From Atlantibacter subterraneus (lineage in GTDB: Bacteria; Pseudomonadota; Gammaproteobacteria; Enterobacterales; Enterobacteriaceae), in contig NZ_VLPS01000007.1 of assembly GCF_007570865.1 (NCBI RefSeq), positions 62,001 to 126,000 on the forward strand: 64,000 nucleotides of DNA. Direction: 5' to 3'. The notes beneath the pieces were generated by a model, which saw nothing but the letters and a program-made list of their open reading frames with translations, was not told the DNA's origin and did not search any database. Shown one piece after another: positions 19,980 to 31,180 of this stretch. Position 1 is the stretch's first letter. Every line of letters begins with the position of its first letter. The translations under genes and the position numbers were made by a program.

Positions 19980-20603
19980 ATGAATAAGACTAAGATTTCA
20001 AAAACTCTGATGGCTGTTTTGTTGGGCTCTGCACTGGCTTCCGGTTCCGCGCTGGCTGCATCCGAAACCTCCAACAAAGTCGAATCAACGGCGGATAGCG
20101 CAGGGCAAAAAATCGATAACTCTATGAATAAAGTCGGTAATTTCATGGATGACAGTGCTATCACAGCGAAAGTAAAAGCGGCTCTGGTGGACGATGAGAA
20201 CATCAAGAGCACCGATATTTCGGTAGAAACCGATAAGAAAGTTGTCACCCTGAGCGGCTTCGTAGAAAGTCAGGCGCAGGCCGAACAGGCCGTGAAAATC
20301 GCCAAAGGCGTTGAAGGCGTCGACTCAGTAAGCGACAAACTGCATGTGCGTGATGGCAAATCCGAGTCGAAAACCGACTCTGCAAAAGGCTATGCAGGTG
20401 ATGCCGCCACCACCAGTGAAATCAAAGCCAAATTCCTGGCCGATGACATCGTTCCTTCACGAAAAGTGAAGGTTGAGACCACCGATGGCGTGGTACAGCT
20501 TTCAGGTACGGTTGAGTCCAAAGCACAGTCCGAGCGTGCTGAGAGCATCGCCAAAGCCATTGATGGTGTGAAAAGCGTTAAAAACGATTTGAAAGTTGAG
20601 TAA
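19980..20603 (+). CDS. osmY: periplasmic chaperone OsmY
   Basis: OsmY is an abundant periplasmic protein induced by hyperosmotic stress and stationary phase. The 207 residues have a signal peptide ending at GSALA-ASE (about residue 28) and two BON domains (about residues 57-125 and 136-205), each with the typical glycine-containing [10 protein letters not shown] / [10 protein letters not shown] core. A run of Ala/Ser/Lys residues links signal and first domain. Confidence 0.95.
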   Translation: MNKTKISKTLMAVLLGSALASGSALAASETSNKVESTADSAGQKIDNSMNKVGNFMDDSAITAKVKAALVDDENIKSTDISVETDKKVVTLSGFVESQAQAEQAVKIAKGVEGVDSVSDKLHVRDGKSESKTDSAKGYAGDAATTSEIKAKFLADDIVPSRKVKVETTDGVVQLSGTVESKAQSERAESIAKAIDGVKSVKNDLKVE

Positions 20604-20621
20604 TTCACACCACGAAACCCC

Positions 20622-20645
20622 CTCTCCCGGTGAGCGCCGGGAGAG
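20622..20645 (+). other. hairpin between osmY and ytjA
   Basis: CTCTCCCGG and CCGGGAGAG form a perfect 9-bp stem with a 6-base loop. No U-run follows, so RNA stabilisation or partial termination between two stress-related genes is more likely than full termination. Confidence 0.45.
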
Positions 20646-20733
20646 ATGGTAAGCATCACCACCAGATAACACCGCCAGCAAGCTGAGCTTGCTCAGAAGC
20701 GGTAGCAATTAAACTATGGTAAAGGAGAGTCTT

Positions 20734-20895
20734 ATGTTTCGTTGGGGCATTATTTTTCTCGTGATTGCGTTGATTGCCGCGGCTTTAGGCTTTGGTGGTC
20801 TGGCCGGTACAGCGGCTGGCGCAGCGAAAATTGTTTTCGTAGTCGGTATTATTCTGTTCCTGGTCAGCCTGTTTATGGGCCGCAGACGTCCATAG
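20734..20895 (+). CDS. ytjA: small membrane protein YtjA (DUF1328)
   Basis: The 53-residue protein starts [20 protein letters not shown] and ends MGRRRP. It consists of two membrane helices separated by [12 protein letters not shown], the hallmark of the DUF1328/YtjA family. The ATG follows AAGGAG. It lies between osmY and yjjU as in E. coli; its function is unknown. Confidence 0.9.
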   Translation: MFRWGIIFLVIALIAAALGFGGLAGTAAGAAKIVFVVGIILFLVSLFMGRRRP

Positions 20896-21090
20896 TGTGA
20901 CCACTAGCAACAGGTAACCGGAAAGCCAGTCAATGCGACTGGCTTTCACGGTTTTACCGTTGCGCCCCACGCGGGTTGTTAGCGTTGCCCTTCGCGTGGT
21001 ATCTTTTTGTTTATGGCGTAAGAAAAACTAACATGTTGATTGCTGGCGGATTATTCCGTTTACCAGCACAACAATAATCAGGAAAGCAGG

Positions 21091-22167
21091 GTGGGACAAC
21101 GTATACCCGTTACGCTCGGCAACATCGCGCCGCTTGCGTTAAAACCGTTTCGTCCCGGAAAGCTTGCCCTTGTGTGCGAGGGGGGCGGGCAGCGTGGGAT
21201 TTTCACTGCCGGCGTGCTGGACGAATTCATGCGCGCAAATTTCAACCCGTTCGACACTTTCCTTGGCACCTCTGCCGGTGCGCAAAACCTCTCAGCTTAT
21301 CTCTGTAATCAACCGGGCTACGCGCGCCGGGTGATCACCCGCTACACCACCAGCCGCGAATTTTTCAATCCGGTGCGCTTTGTGCGCGGCGGCAATCTGA
21401 TCGATCTCGACTGGTTAACCGAAGCGACCGCCAGCAAAATGCCGCTGGCGATGGACAACGCCGCGCGACTGTTTGACGGCGGCAAAGCTTTCTATATGTG
21501 CGCCTGCCGTAGCGATGACTACTCGCCGGGCTATTTTTCGCCGACTAACGCCACCTGGCTGGATATCCTGCGCGCCTCCAGCGCCATTCCCGGCTTCTAC
21601 CGCACCGGCGTGATGCTCGACGGCATCAGCTATCAGGATGGCGGCATCAGCGATGCGGTTCCGGTGCGCGAAGCGGCCCGGCTGGGGGCCAATACCCTGG
21701 TGGTGATCCGCACCGTGCCGTCGCAGATGTACTACACCCCGCAGTGGTTCAAGCGCATGGAGCGCTGGATGACCGACAGCAGCCTGCAACCGCTGTTGAA
21801 TCTGGTCCAGCATCACGAAAAGACCTATCGGGAAATCCAGCAATTTATTGAAAAGCCGCCGGGTAAACTGCGCATTTTCGAAATCTATCCGCCGAAGCCG
21901 TTACAGAGCATGGCGCTGGGCAGCCGCGTCCCGACGCTGCTGGACGATTATAAGATTGGCCGTTTATGCGGGCGCTATTTCCTGGCTACGGTGGGTAAAC
22001 TGCTGGTGCCGACGCCGCCGGTGCTGCGTCACGTTCCGCGCGTGGTTACCCCTGCGCCGGTGGTGGTGGTGCCGCCCGCCACTGTCGCCAACGACGCCGT
22101 CGACGCCACGCTGGTTAACGCGCCGCAGGCCAACGATCCGGCATTTGAAAATGAGGATCTGGCGTGA
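21091..22167 (+). CDS. yjjU: patatin-like phospholipase YjjU
   Basis: The 358-residue protein is a patatin-type acyl hydrolase with the oxyanion loop CEGGGQRGIF, the nucleophile elbow GTSAGAQ and the catalytic aspartate in YQDGGISD. The C-terminal 50 residues are proline/valine-rich and variable. The GTG at 21091 gives VGQRIPVTLGNIAPL, aligning with the E. coli start. The last bases overlap yjjV (GTGA), so the pair is coupled. Confidence 0.9.
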   Translation: MGQRIPVTLGNIAPLALKPFRPGKLALVCEGGGQRGIFTAGVLDEFMRANFNPFDTFLGTSAGAQNLSAYLCNQPGYARRVITRYTTSREFFNPVRFVRGGNLIDLDWLTEATASKMPLAMDNAARLFDGGKAFYMCACRSDDYSPGYFSPTNATWLDILRASSAIPGFYRTGVMLDGISYQDGGISDAVPVREAARLGANTLVVIRTVPSQMYYTPQWFKRMERWMTDSSLQPLLNLVQHHEKTYREIQQFIEKPPGKLRIFEIYPPKPLQSMALGSRVPTLLDDYKIGRLCGRYFLATVGKLLVPTPPVLRHVPRVVTPAPVVVVPPATVANDAVDATLVNAPQANDPAFENEDLA

Positions 22168-22940
22168 CCCGCCGTTTTATCGATACCCATTGCCACTTCG
22201 ATTTTCCGCCGTTTACCGGTGATGAAGCCTCAGCCATCGCGCGCGCCGCTGAGGCGGGCGTAGAAAAACTTATCCTGCCTGCAATTGATGAAACGCGTTT
22301 CGATACCGTTCTTAAGCTCGCACAGCAGCATCCGGCAATCTACGCCGCGCTGGGCCTGCATCCAATAGTCATTGAAAACCACACCGAAGCGGCGCTTGAC
22401 GCGCTTGACCGACGGCTGGCGCAGCGTGCGAATAAGCTGGTGGCGGTGGGGGAGATCGGGCTGGATCTGTATCGCGACAATCCGCAGTTCGAGCGCCAGG
22501 AATGGTATCTCGACCGGCAACTCCAGCTCGCTAAACGTTACGATCTGCCGGTGATCCTCCATTCGCGCCGCACCCACGACAAACTGGCTATGCACCTTAA
22601 GCGCCACGATCTGCCGCGTACCGGCGTGGTGCACGGCTTTGCCGGCAGCCTGCAACAGGCGGAACGCTTTATCGGTCTGGGTTATAAGATCGGCGTGGGC
22701 GGCACCATTACCTATCCGCGCGCCAGCAAAACCCGCGATGTGATGGCGCAACTGCCGCTGGAAGCATTATTGCTGGAAACCGATGCCCCGGATATGCCGC
22801 TTAACGGCTGGCAGGGCCAGCCTAATCGCCCGGAGCGGATCGCGCTGGTGTTTGAAACGCTGTGCGAACTGCGTAGCGAAGCGCCGGATCAGATTGCCGC
22901 CGCCATTCTGGCGAATACCCATCAGGTGTTTGATTTATAA
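22164..22940 (+). CDS. yjjV: TatD-family metal-dependent hydrolase YjjV
   Basis: This is a 258-residue TIM-barrel hydrolase of the TatD family, predicted to act as a DNase or phosphoesterase. Metal ligands are visible in DTHCHFD, GEIGLD, ILHSRR, VVHGF and LETDAPDM. The GTG start overlaps the yjjU stop as GTGA. The last six bases overlap the end of yjjW on the opposite strand. Confidence 0.92.
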   Translation: MTRRFIDTHCHFDFPPFTGDEASAIARAAEAGVEKLILPAIDETRFDTVLKLAQQHPAIYAALGLHPIVIENHTEAALDALDRRLAQRANKLVAVGEIGLDLYRDNPQFERQEWYLDRQLQLAKRYDLPVILHSRRTHDKLAMHLKRHDLPRTGVVHGFAGSLQQAERFIGLGYKIGVGGTITYPRASKTRDVMAQLPLEALLLETDAPDMPLNGWQGQPNRPERIALVFETLCELRSEAPDQIAAAILANTHQVFDL

Positions 22941-23798
22941 ATAGAGCGCAGGTAACACGATATCGCTAATGCCGCGCAGGCGTAGCGCGCTGGCTAACTG
23001 CTCCACGTCCTGCCTGCTGGCCGCCCGCCACGTCCGCGCCTCGCCATAAGTGCCGTGATGATGAAACGCATTGATGCGCACCGGCACCGGTCCCAGCCCC
23101 TTCAGAAAAGCGCTTAATTCGTTGATGTGCTGTAGATAGTCGCTGTGCTCGGGGATGAGCAAGAGCCGCAGTTCCGCCAGTTTTTTCTGTGCAGCCAGAA
23201 AGCGAATACTGTTGACGATCCGCGCATTGCTGCGTCCGGTGAGAAACCGATGCCGCTCCGGACTCCAGGCTTTGAGATCCAGCATCGCGCCATCCATCAC
23301 CGGCAGCAGTTTTCCCCATCCTGGCTGGCCCAGCTCGCCGTTGCTGTCTACCAGACAGGTGAGGTGGCGCAACGCGGCATGGTCTTTAACCGCCGCAAAC
23401 AGATCGCGCACGAACGGCAGTTGCGTGGTGGCTTCACCGCCGCTCACGGTGACGCCCTCAATAAACGGCGCGGCGCGTTCGATCTGGGTTAAGACTTCGT
23501 CAACGCTCAGCGTGCGGGCCATCGGGCTGGCCTGTGAAGCACAGCCCTTAAGACAGGTATCGCACTGGGCGCAGCGGTTTTCATCCCATACCACCCGCCC
23601 GTCGGCCAGGGTTAACGCCTGCTCGGGGCAGCCAGGAACGCAGTCGCCGCAGTGATCGCACAGCGCGATAGTGTACGGGTTATGGCAACTTTTGCAGCGC
23701 AGGTTGCAGCCCTGCAGGAAGAGAGCCAGGCGGCTGCCCGGCCCATCCACGCAGGAGAACGGCAGGATCTTATTGATCGAAGCGCATCTGCTGCTCAT
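22935..23798 (-). CDS. yjjW: glycyl-radical enzyme activating protein homologue YjjW
   Basis: YjjW is a radical SAM protein expected to install the glycyl radical on YjjI. The 287 residues (E. coli length) contain the SAM cluster motif CNLRCKSC, then an inserted ferredoxin-like domain with two four-cysteine groups ([11 protein letters not shown] and [11 protein letters not shown]), then GVTVSGGEA of the SAM-binding barrel. The ATG at 23798 lies inside the end of yjjI, a 29-base overlap; its ribosome binding site is weak, consistent with coupling to yjjI. Confidence 0.88.
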   Translation of the reverse strand: MSSRCASINKILPFSCVDGPGSRLALFLQGCNLRCKSCHNPYTIALCDHCGDCVPGCPEQALTLADGRVVWDENRCAQCDTCLKGCASQASPMARTLSVDEVLTQIERAAPFIEGVTVSGGEATTQLPFVRDLFAAVKDHAALRHLTCLVDSNGELGQPGWGKLLPVMDGAMLDLKAWSPERHRFLTGRSNARIVNSIRFLAAQKKLAELRLLLIPEHSDYLQHINELSAFLKGLGPVPVRINAFHHHGTYGEARTWRAASRQDVEQLASALRLRGISDIVLPALYL

Positions 23799-25320
23799 TA
23801 CTGACCACGCGCGGTTTACGTTGCAGGATCCCGGTATTGCGGGCGGCTTCTTCGCCCAGCCAGGTGGTGTTGGTTCGCGATCCTTCGGCACGGTATTTTT
23901 CCAGATCGGATAAACGCACCATATAGCCGGTCACCCGCACCAGATCGTTGCCGCTGACGTTAGCAGTAAACTCGCGCATCCCGGCGTTAAATGCGCCCAG
24001 ACAGAGCTGGACCACCGCCTGCGGATTGCGCTTCACCGTTTCGTCGAGCGTCAAAATATCGCTGATGCCTGACGGGTAATGGCGATGATGCGGCGCAACG
24101 GCCAACAAATGGGTTATCGGATCGGGCTCGTCGCCATACGGCAGACGTGCGCCGGGCGTGGTGCCCGTGTCGCTGCTGATACCGGACTGCGCATGCAGTA
24201 GGGCTCGACGATTCCAGCCAAACCTGACCGGCGTGTTTTCCACATACGCGGCCAGCGCGGCGCTGATGCGGTAGCCCAGCTCGTTGACTGCGGCGTCTTT
24301 TCCGTAACGGCCCGCAATTCCGGCTTTATCGCACAATACGTTCACCGCCTCGGCCAGCGCGTAGATGCCAAACATCGGCGCAAAGCGATCCGGGTCGATC
24401 AGCCCTTCACGCACCAGGAAACTTTCCGTGAAGAAGTTCGACTCCTGATACAGAAATGCGCAGCGCGCGTTGATGATGTCCCGTTGTTGTTCACAATAAT
24501 AAGGGAGCGCGCGGGCAAAGAAGTCGTCAATGCTGTGGCTGCGCGCCGCCACTTCGCTGAGGTTAATTCGCACCAGGGTACTGCCGCCGCCGCCCGCTGG
24601 CAGCGAGTTATAGCAGCTGACGATGCCGTAATTCCCGGGTGTGAAAATTTTATCATGCACCGGGCCGTTGGCGATGTGGGGTTTAGAGCATTCGCAAATG
24701 TTACTGGCGACGGCGAGCAGTAAATCGTCCGGTGTAATCTGCGGGTCATAAATAAAGGTCAGATTAGGCGCAACCTGCTTGAGCTCGGCATCAGCACGTA
24801 ATATCGCTCGCGCCACCATCGAATCCTGCGGGCCAATATTGGCATGCATAAACGCATCCGGCAGGACGCGATCGAGATAGCGCCAGAAACGTTTTATGCG
24901 CAGATCGATTTCATCTTGTGTTAGAATTTTAACATAGGGCGTGAGCAGGGAATCAAGGTGCCCCAGGAACACCGGCATCGAGGTTACCGACGGGACATGG
25001 TGGTAAAGAATGGTGAGCATCGCCAGCGCATCGTCGAAATCTTCGGCGGGCGGCAGCTCCAGCCATTCGCTGCCCTGGGCGAGAAATTTGGCGTAATCGG
25101 GCAGTACATAGCGGGGTTTGTACGGGGCGTGGCCTTCGAACATATCGCAGATGACGCCGTCCGCCAGCGCCTGACGTGCCGCTTCAGGAAGAATAGGGTA
25201 GGGAAGCGCATTCTCGGCTTCCAGCGCCAGAAAATGGCGCTTCTGCGCCGGGGAAAGCCCTGACGAGGTCACAATATTTTGGCAACGTTCCAGCAGCCCT
25301 GATTGAGAAAGTGCAGACAT
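23770..25320 (-). CDS. yjjI: glycyl-radical-type protein YjjI (DUF3029)
   Basis: At 516 residues this is the same length as E. coli YjjI. The C-terminal RVTGY motif with G465 is the glycyl radical site, and C236 in IVSCYNSLP is the likely thiyl-radical cysteine. It is shorter than pyruvate formate-lyase and its substrate is unknown. It forms a unit with its activase gene yjjW and is divergent from the deo operon, which might hint at a deoxyribose or nucleoside link; that is inference. I chose the ATG at 25320, which follows AAGGAA. Confidence 0.88.
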   Translation of the reverse strand: MSALSQSGLLERCQNIVTSSGLSPAQKRHFLALEAENALPYPILPEAARQALADGVICDMFEGHAPYKPRYVLPDYAKFLAQGSEWLELPPAEDFDDALAMLTILYHHVPSVTSMPVFLGHLDSLLTPYVKILTQDEIDLRIKRFWRYLDRVLPDAFMHANIGPQDSMVARAILRADAELKQVAPNLTFIYDPQITPDDLLLAVASNICECSKPHIANGPVHDKIFTPGNYGIVSCYNSLPAGGGGSTLVRINLSEVAARSHSIDDFFARALPYYCEQQRDIINARCAFLYQESNFFTESFLVREGLIDPDRFAPMFGIYALAEAVNVLCDKAGIAGRYGKDAAVNELGYRISAALAAYVENTPVRFGWNRRALLHAQSGISSDTGTTPGARLPYGDEPDPITHLLAVAPHHRHYPSGISDILTLDETVKRNPQAVVQLCLGAFNAGMREFTANVSGNDLVRVTGYMVRLSDLEKYRAEGSRTNTTWLGEEAARNTGILQRKPRVVSNEQQMRFDQ

Positions 25321-25430
25321 GATGTGTTCCTTCCATGTTGACAGTGACGCCAATGTAAAGCCATTCACGCAATGTGCTTTTGATCCTGTCACCCACATCG
25401 CGCACTGAACGACGGAACCGTCGTGAAAAT

Positions 25431-25446
25431 TTTGAATTGCGTCACA
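25431..25446 (+). promoter_or_regulatory. CRP site (distal) of the deo promoter
   Basis: TTTGAATTGCGTCACA matches TGTGA-N6-TCACA at 9 of 10 positions. Its centre is 53 bp from the second site, the spacing of the two CRP sites that flank CytR in E. coli deoP2. Confidence 0.65.
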
Positions 25447-25483
25447 TGTACGGTGTATGGCGAGTTGAATCGATTTCCATAAC

Positions 25484-25499
25484 TGTGACGTCTGTCTAA
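25484..25499 (+). promoter_or_regulatory. CRP site (proximal) of the deo promoter
   Basis: TGTGACGTCTGTCTAA has a perfect left half and a 3/5 right half. Its centre lies about 40 bp ahead of the predicted start of transcription near 25532, a class II position. Confidence 0.55.
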
Positions 25500-25517
25500 G
25501 AGTAAGCGCGAGTAAAT

Positions 25518-25531
25518 GTTAGAATAATAAC
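25518..25531 (+). promoter_or_regulatory. DeoR operator in the deo promoter
   Basis: GTTAGAATAATAAC matches the DeoR palindrome GTTAGAATTCTAAC at 12 of 14 positions. It overlaps a TAGAAT -10 candidate at 25520-25525, so repressor binding would block transcription. Confidence 0.75.
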
Positions 25532-25585
25532 ATTCCGCGCGGTGATTAATGAACCGGCGAACCCGGCTTCCATCTGGAGAAACAC

Positions 25586-26365
25586 ATGACCGATTTAACC
25601 AAAAGCAGCCTTCGCGCATTGCAGTTAATGGACTTAACCACCCTGAACGATGACGACACCAACGAGAAAGTCATCGCGCTGTGCCATCAGGCCAAAACTC
25701 CGGTGGGCAATACCGCGGCGATCTGCATCTACCCGCGCTTTATTCCGATTGCCCGTAAAACCCTGAAAGAGCAGGGCACCCCGGATATCCGCATCGCGAC
25801 GGTCACCAACTTCCCGCATGGCAATGACGATATCGAGATCGCGCTGGCAGAAACTCGCGCGGCCATCGCTTACGGCGCAGACGAAGTGGACGTGGTATTC
25901 CCGTACCGCGCGCTGATCGCCGGTAACGAGCAGGTAGGATTCGAACTGGTGAAAGCCTGTAAAGACGCCTGCGCCGCCGCCAACGTGCTGCTGAAAGTGA
26001 TCATCGAAACCGGCGAGTTGAAAGAAGAAGCGCTGATTCGTAAAGCCTCTGAAATCTCCATCAAAGCAGGTGCCGATTTCATCAAAACGTCTACCGGTAA
26101 AGTACCGGTCAATGCCACGCCGGAAAGCGCGCGCATCATGCTGGAAGTGATCCGCGATATGGGCGTGCAGAAAACCGTGGGCTTTAAGCCTGCTGGCGGC
26201 GTACGTACTGCCGAAGACGCGCAGAAATTCCTGGCGATTGCCGACGAGCTGTTCGGCGCGGACTGGGCGGATGCCCGTCACTATCGCTTTGGCGCGTCCA
26301 GCCTGTTAGCCAGCCTGCTGAAAGCGCTGGGCCACGGCGACGGCAAAAGCGCCAGCAGCTACTAA
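25586..26365 (+). CDS. deoC: deoxyribose-phosphate aldolase
   Basis: DeoC cleaves 2-deoxyribose 5-phosphate to glyceraldehyde 3-phosphate and acetaldehyde. The 259 residues form a TIM barrel with the Schiff-base lysine in FIKTSTGK and the second catalytic lysine in [10 protein letters not shown]. It is the first gene of the deo operon; a GCGGCGG-GCAA-CCGCCGC hairpin at 26376-26393 separates it from deoA. The acetaldehyde product would be a possible substrate for the alcohol/aldehyde system of a microcompartment, though no link is shown. Confidence 0.98.
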   Translation: MTDLTKSSLRALQLMDLTTLNDDDTNEKVIALCHQAKTPVGNTAAICIYPRFIPIARKTLKEQGTPDIRIATVTNFPHGNDDIEIALAETRAAIAYGADEVDVVFPYRALIAGNEQVGFELVKACKDACAAANVLLKVIIETGELKEEALIRKASEISIKAGADFIKTSTGKVPVNATPESARIMLEVIRDMGVQKTVGFKPAGGVRTAEDAQKFLAIADELFGADWADARHYRFGASSLLASLLKALGHGDGKSASSY

Positions 26366-26421
26366 TTCCTTTCCTGCGGCGGGCAACCGCCGCCTAAAAT
26401 CTGCTATCTCTGGGGGTTACC

Positions 26422-27744
26422 TTGTTCCTCGCTCAAGAAATTATTCGCAAAAAACGTGATGGCCACGCGCTCAGCGACGAAGAAATTCGCTTTTTCATTA
26501 ACGGGATCCGCGATAACACCGTCTCAGAAGGGCAAATTGCCGCGCTGGCAATGACCATCTTTTTCCATGATATGACGATGCCCGAGCGGGTATCGCTGAC
26601 CATGGCGATGCGCGATTCCGGCAGCGTGCTGGACTGGAAGAGCCTGAATCTCAACGGCCCGATTGTGGATAAACACTCCACCGGCGGCGTGGGCGATGTA
26701 ACCTCCCTGATGCTAGGCCCAATGGTGGCGGCGTGCGGCGGCTACGTGCCGATGATCTCCGGGCGCGGCCTCGGCCATACCGGCGGTACGCTGGATAAAC
26801 TGGAAGCCATTCCGGGCTTTGATATTTTCCCTGATGACGCCCGTTTCCGCGCCATCATTAAAGACGTCGGTGTGGCGATTATCGGCCAGACCAGCTCGCT
26901 GGCTCCGGCGGATAAACGCTTCTACGCGACCCGCGATATTACCGCCACCGTGGATTCTATTCCGCTGATCACCGCCTCGATCCTCGCCAAGAAACTGGCG
27001 GAAGGGCTGGATGCGCTGGTGATGGACGTGAAAGTGGGCAGCGGTGCGTTTATGCCGACTTATGAACTCTCTGAAGCGCTGGCGGAAGCGATCGTCGGCG
27101 TATCCAACGGCGCAGGCGTGCGTACCACCGCGCTGCTCACTGATATGAACCAGGTGCTGGCGTCCAGCGCGGGTAACGCCGTGGAAGTGCGCGAAGCCGT
27201 GCAGTTCCTGACGGGGGATTACCGCAACCCGCGCCTGTTCGACGTCACCATGGCGCTGTGCGTGGAAATGCTGATCTCTGGTCGTCTGGCCCGTGATGAA
27301 GCCGACGCCCGTAAACAGCTACAGGCGGTGCTGGATAACGGCAAGGCTGCAGAGGTGTTTGGCCGTATGGTCAGCGCCCAGAAAGGCCCGGCGGATTTCG
27401 TGGAAAATTACGACAAATACCTGCCTGCCGCGACCCTGAGCAAAGCGGTGTACGCCGATCGCAGCGGCGTGGTCTCTGCCATGGATACCCGCGCACTGGG
27501 TATGGCGGTGGTGTCCATGGGCGGCGGCCGTCGTCAGGCTTCCGATCCGATTGACTACAGCGTCGGCTTTACCGATATGGCGCGCCTGGGCGACAGCGTT
27601 GACGGCCAGCGTCCGCTGGCGATTATCCACGCCAAAAACGAAGCCTCGTGGCAGGAAGCGGCTAAAGCCGTTAAAGCAGCGATTGAAGTGGGCGACACCG
27701 CAGCTGAAGACACGCCGGTGGTTTATCGCAGAATCAGCCAGTAA
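26422..27744 (+). CDS. deoA: thymidine phosphorylase
   Basis: DeoA phosphorolyses thymidine and deoxyuridine to the base and deoxyribose 1-phosphate. The 440 residues equal E. coli DeoA and include the phosphate-binding glycine-rich motif [12 protein letters not shown] and [16 protein letters not shown], the family signature. It starts at TTG (26422) after a GGGGG-rich binding site, like the E. coli gene. Confidence 0.98.
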   Translation: MFLAQEIIRKKRDGHALSDEEIRFFINGIRDNTVSEGQIAALAMTIFFHDMTMPERVSLTMAMRDSGSVLDWKSLNLNGPIVDKHSTGGVGDVTSLMLGPMVAACGGYVPMISGRGLGHTGGTLDKLEAIPGFDIFPDDARFRAIIKDVGVAIIGQTSSLAPADKRFYATRDITATVDSIPLITASILAKKLAEGLDALVMDVKVGSGAFMPTYELSEALAEAIVGVSNGAGVRTTALLTDMNQVLASSAGNAVEVREAVQFLTGDYRNPRLFDVTMALCVEMLISGRLARDEADARKQLQAVLDNGKAAEVFGRMVSAQKGPADFVENYDKYLPAATLSKAVYADRSGVVSAMDTRALGMAVVSMGGGRRQASDPIDYSVGFTDMARLGDSVDGQRPLAIIHAKNEASWQEAAKAVKAAIEVGDTAAEDTPVVYRRISQ

Positions 27745-27799
27745 CCGTCCTCGCTTCCTGGGCGAGCCGCATTCGGGTATACTGATCTGATCGCATTTT

Positions 27800-29066
<1,267 letters not shown>

Positions 29067-29119
29067 TTGACGGGGCGGCCTGTCCGCCCTGATTAACCAT
29101 TCTAAAAAGGGATAAATTC

Positions 29120-29839
29120 ATGGCTACGCCACACATTAATGCAGAGATGGGTGATTTCGCTGACGTTGTTCTGATGCCGGGTGACCCGCTGCGTGCGAAA
29201 CATATCGCGGAAACCTTCCTGGAAGACGTGCGTGAAGTAAACAACGTGCGCGGCATGCTGGGTTTCACCGGCACCTACAAAGGCCGTAAAATCTCCGTGA
29301 TGGGCCACGGCATGGGCATTCCGTCCTGCTCCATCTACACCAAAGAGCTGATCACCGATTTTGGCGTGAAGAAGATCATTCGCGTGGGCTCCTGCGGCGC
29401 GGTACGCGCTGACGTGAAACTGCGTGACGTGGTAATCGGCATGGGTGCCTGCACCGATTCCAAAGTAAACCGCCTGCGTTTTAAGGATCACGATTTCGCG
29501 GCGATTGCCGACTACGGCATGGTGCGTGACGCGGTTGACGCGGCAAAAGCGCTGGGCGTGGAAGCGCGCGTCGGTAACATCTTCTCGGCGGACCTGTTCT
29601 ATTCACCGGACCCGCAGATGTTCGATGTGATGGAAAAATACGGCATCCTGGGTGTAGAAATGGAAGCGGCAGGCATCTACGGCGTCGCGGCGGAATTTGG
29701 CGCTAAAGCCCTGACCATTTGCACCGTGTCTGACCATATCCGTACCCACGAGCAGACCACCGCGGCAGAACGCCAGACCACTTTCAACGACATGATCAAA
29801 ATCGCGCTGGAATCCGTGCTGTTAGGCGACAAAGCGTAA
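29120..29839 (+). CDS. deoD: purine-nucleoside phosphorylase DeoD
   Basis: DeoD phosphorolyses purine (deoxy)nucleosides. The 239 residues equal E. coli DeoD; conserved features are [16 protein letters not shown], the phosphate site VGSCGAV and [13 protein letters not shown] around the ribose-binding site. A GGGCGG/CCGCCC hairpin at 29073-29089 lies between deoB and deoD. It is the last deo gene. Confidence 0.98.
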   Translation: MATPHINAEMGDFADVVLMPGDPLRAKHIAETFLEDVREVNNVRGMLGFTGTYKGRKISVMGHGMGIPSCSIYTKELITDFGVKKIIRVGSCGAVRADVKLRDVVIGMGACTDSKVNRLRFKDHDFAAIADYGMVRDAVDAAKALGVEARVGNIFSADLFYSPDPQMFDVMEKYGILGVEMEAAGIYGVAAEFGAKALTICTVSDHIRTHEQTTAAERQTTFNDMIKIALESVLLGDKA

Positions 29840-29854
29840 TTTTTTTTTCTCAAT

Positions 29855-29874
29855 GCCAGCCATCCCAGGCTGGC
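29855..29874 (+). terminator. hairpin at the end of the deo operon
   Basis: GCCAGCC and GGCTGGC form a perfect 7-bp stem with a 6-base loop shortly after the deoD stop. AATTTGG follows, so the U-run is weak. Confidence 0.55.
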
Positions 29875-29968
29875 AATTTGGTTTCTCGCGCCCGACTGTT
29901 TCAAACCCCTCGCCGCACGGCTATCATTCATGCATTCACACCACGGATACATGGAATAACCACTTGTT

Positions 29969-31153
29969 GTGAAAAAAATAATCCACCGCTGCCTGGCCCT
30001 GTTTTCACCTCACGGACTGCTTGCCATTCTGGTGGCGGCCTGCGGCTATCTGTTTCTGCATCCGGTCCTGCTGAGAACCGTGGACGTGCTGCCCCAGATG
30101 CACAGTTTCAGCACCTGGAAAGAGGCGCTGTCGGTGCTGGGCTTGCTCGACATTCCGCAGTTTGTGCTGGGACTTGGCTTGATCCTGATGGCCTTCGGGC
30201 TGCTGCTGCGCGCCCGCACCGCCTGGGTGTTCTCGCTGCTGTTGCTGCTGGTCACCAGCGCGTTTAACTTTCTCTCCCCACAGGGAAACCCGGCTCTCAG
30301 CCTCGGCGCGCTGGCGCTGATGCTGCTGTTGATTGGCTTCTGGCGGCAGTTCGATCGCGCCAGCCTGGCGGCGGGCGGATTGTTCGCGCTGGTGAGCTTT
30401 GTCTCGCTGCTGCTGTATGCGGTGATGGGCGCGCTGTATCTGGGCGAGGAGTTCGCGCCAGCGATTATGGATATGCCCACGGCGTTTTACTTCGTGATTG
30501 TCGGCATGTCGACGGTGGGTTTCGGGGATATTGTCCCGGTCACCTCCACGGCGCGGCTGTTTACCGTCTCGGTGATCGTTATGGGCATCACCGTCTTTGC
30601 GACGTCAATCAGCGCCATTATCGGGCCGGTGATTGGCGGTAATTTAAAACGAATCGTCACAGGGCGGATTTCACACGTGATGCGTAAAAACCACTTTATT
30701 ATTGCCGGTGCGTCGCCGCTGGCGCTTAGCGTTTACCACGGCTTAAAAGCGCGCGGCGAAGCGGTTACCGTGATTGTTCCGCCGCATATCGCCCATGAGT
30801 ACCCGCCGGATAGCGACCTGATTTCCGGCGACCCGTCGAACGCCGATGAGCTGGTTAAAGCCGGGGCGGCAAAAGCGAAATACATCCTGGCGCTGCGCGA
30901 TGATGACGCCGAAAACGCGTTTATCGTACTGGCCGCCAAAGACGTGGCGGGCGCGGGCTGTAAAACCATCTCGGTGGTCAATGCCAGTAAAAACCTGCAA
31001 AAAATTAAACGCGTTCAGCCGGATATGGTGTTTTCGCTGCAAACCCTGGGCAGCGAACTGCTGGTGCGTACCCTGAACGGTGAGCCTATCGACAACAAGC
31101 TGATCACCGCGCTGTTCTTTGGCGATATTACGGAGAGTAAAGAGAGCGAGTAA
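29969..31153 (+). CDS. Kch-like potassium channel with cytoplasmic TrkA-N (RCK) domain
   Basis: The 394-residue protein has about six membrane segments (within residues 12-205), a pore loop with selectivity filter TVGFGD (residues 182-187) and a C-terminal RCK/TrkA-N domain whose first part is IIAGASPLALS. It is clearly related to E. coli Kch (417 residues, filter TVGYGD) but divergent, and Kch lies at a different locus in E. coli. The RCK nucleotide-binding glycine motif is GASPLA here and GHSILA in Kch, as I recall. The start is GTG at 29969. It occupies the position of E. coli yjjJ, between deoD and lplA. Confidence 0.85.
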   Translation: MKKIIHRCLALFSPHGLLAILVAACGYLFLHPVLLRTVDVLPQMHSFSTWKEALSVLGLLDIPQFVLGLGLILMAFGLLLRARTAWVFSLLLLLVTSAFNFLSPQGNPALSLGALALMLLLIGFWRQFDRASLAAGGLFALVSFVSLLLYAVMGALYLGEEFAPAIMDMPTAFYFVIVGMSTVGFGDIVPVTSTARLFTVSVIVMGITVFATSISAIIGPVIGGNLKRIVTGRISHVMRKNHFIIAGASPLALSVYHGLKARGEAVTVIVPPHIAHEYPPDSDLISGDPSNADELVKAGAAKAKYILALRDDDAENAFIVLAAKDVAGAGCKTISVVNASKNLQKIKRVQPDMVFSLQTLGSELLVRTLNGEPIDNKLITALFFGDITESKESE

Positions 31154-31173
31154 CAACGCCCGTGAGGGCGTTG
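31154..31173. terminator. bidirectional terminator between the channel gene and lplA
   Basis: CAACGCCC-GTGA-GGGCGTTG is a perfect 8-bp stem with a tetraloop between two convergent genes. Confidence 0.6.
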
Positions 31174-31180
31174 CGGGGGA

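Noticed and set aside
22935-23891. Longer YjjW starting upstream at 23891
   Set aside because: The extra residues would overlap yjjI by 122 bases and have no similarity to the family; the ATG at 23798 gives the family length.
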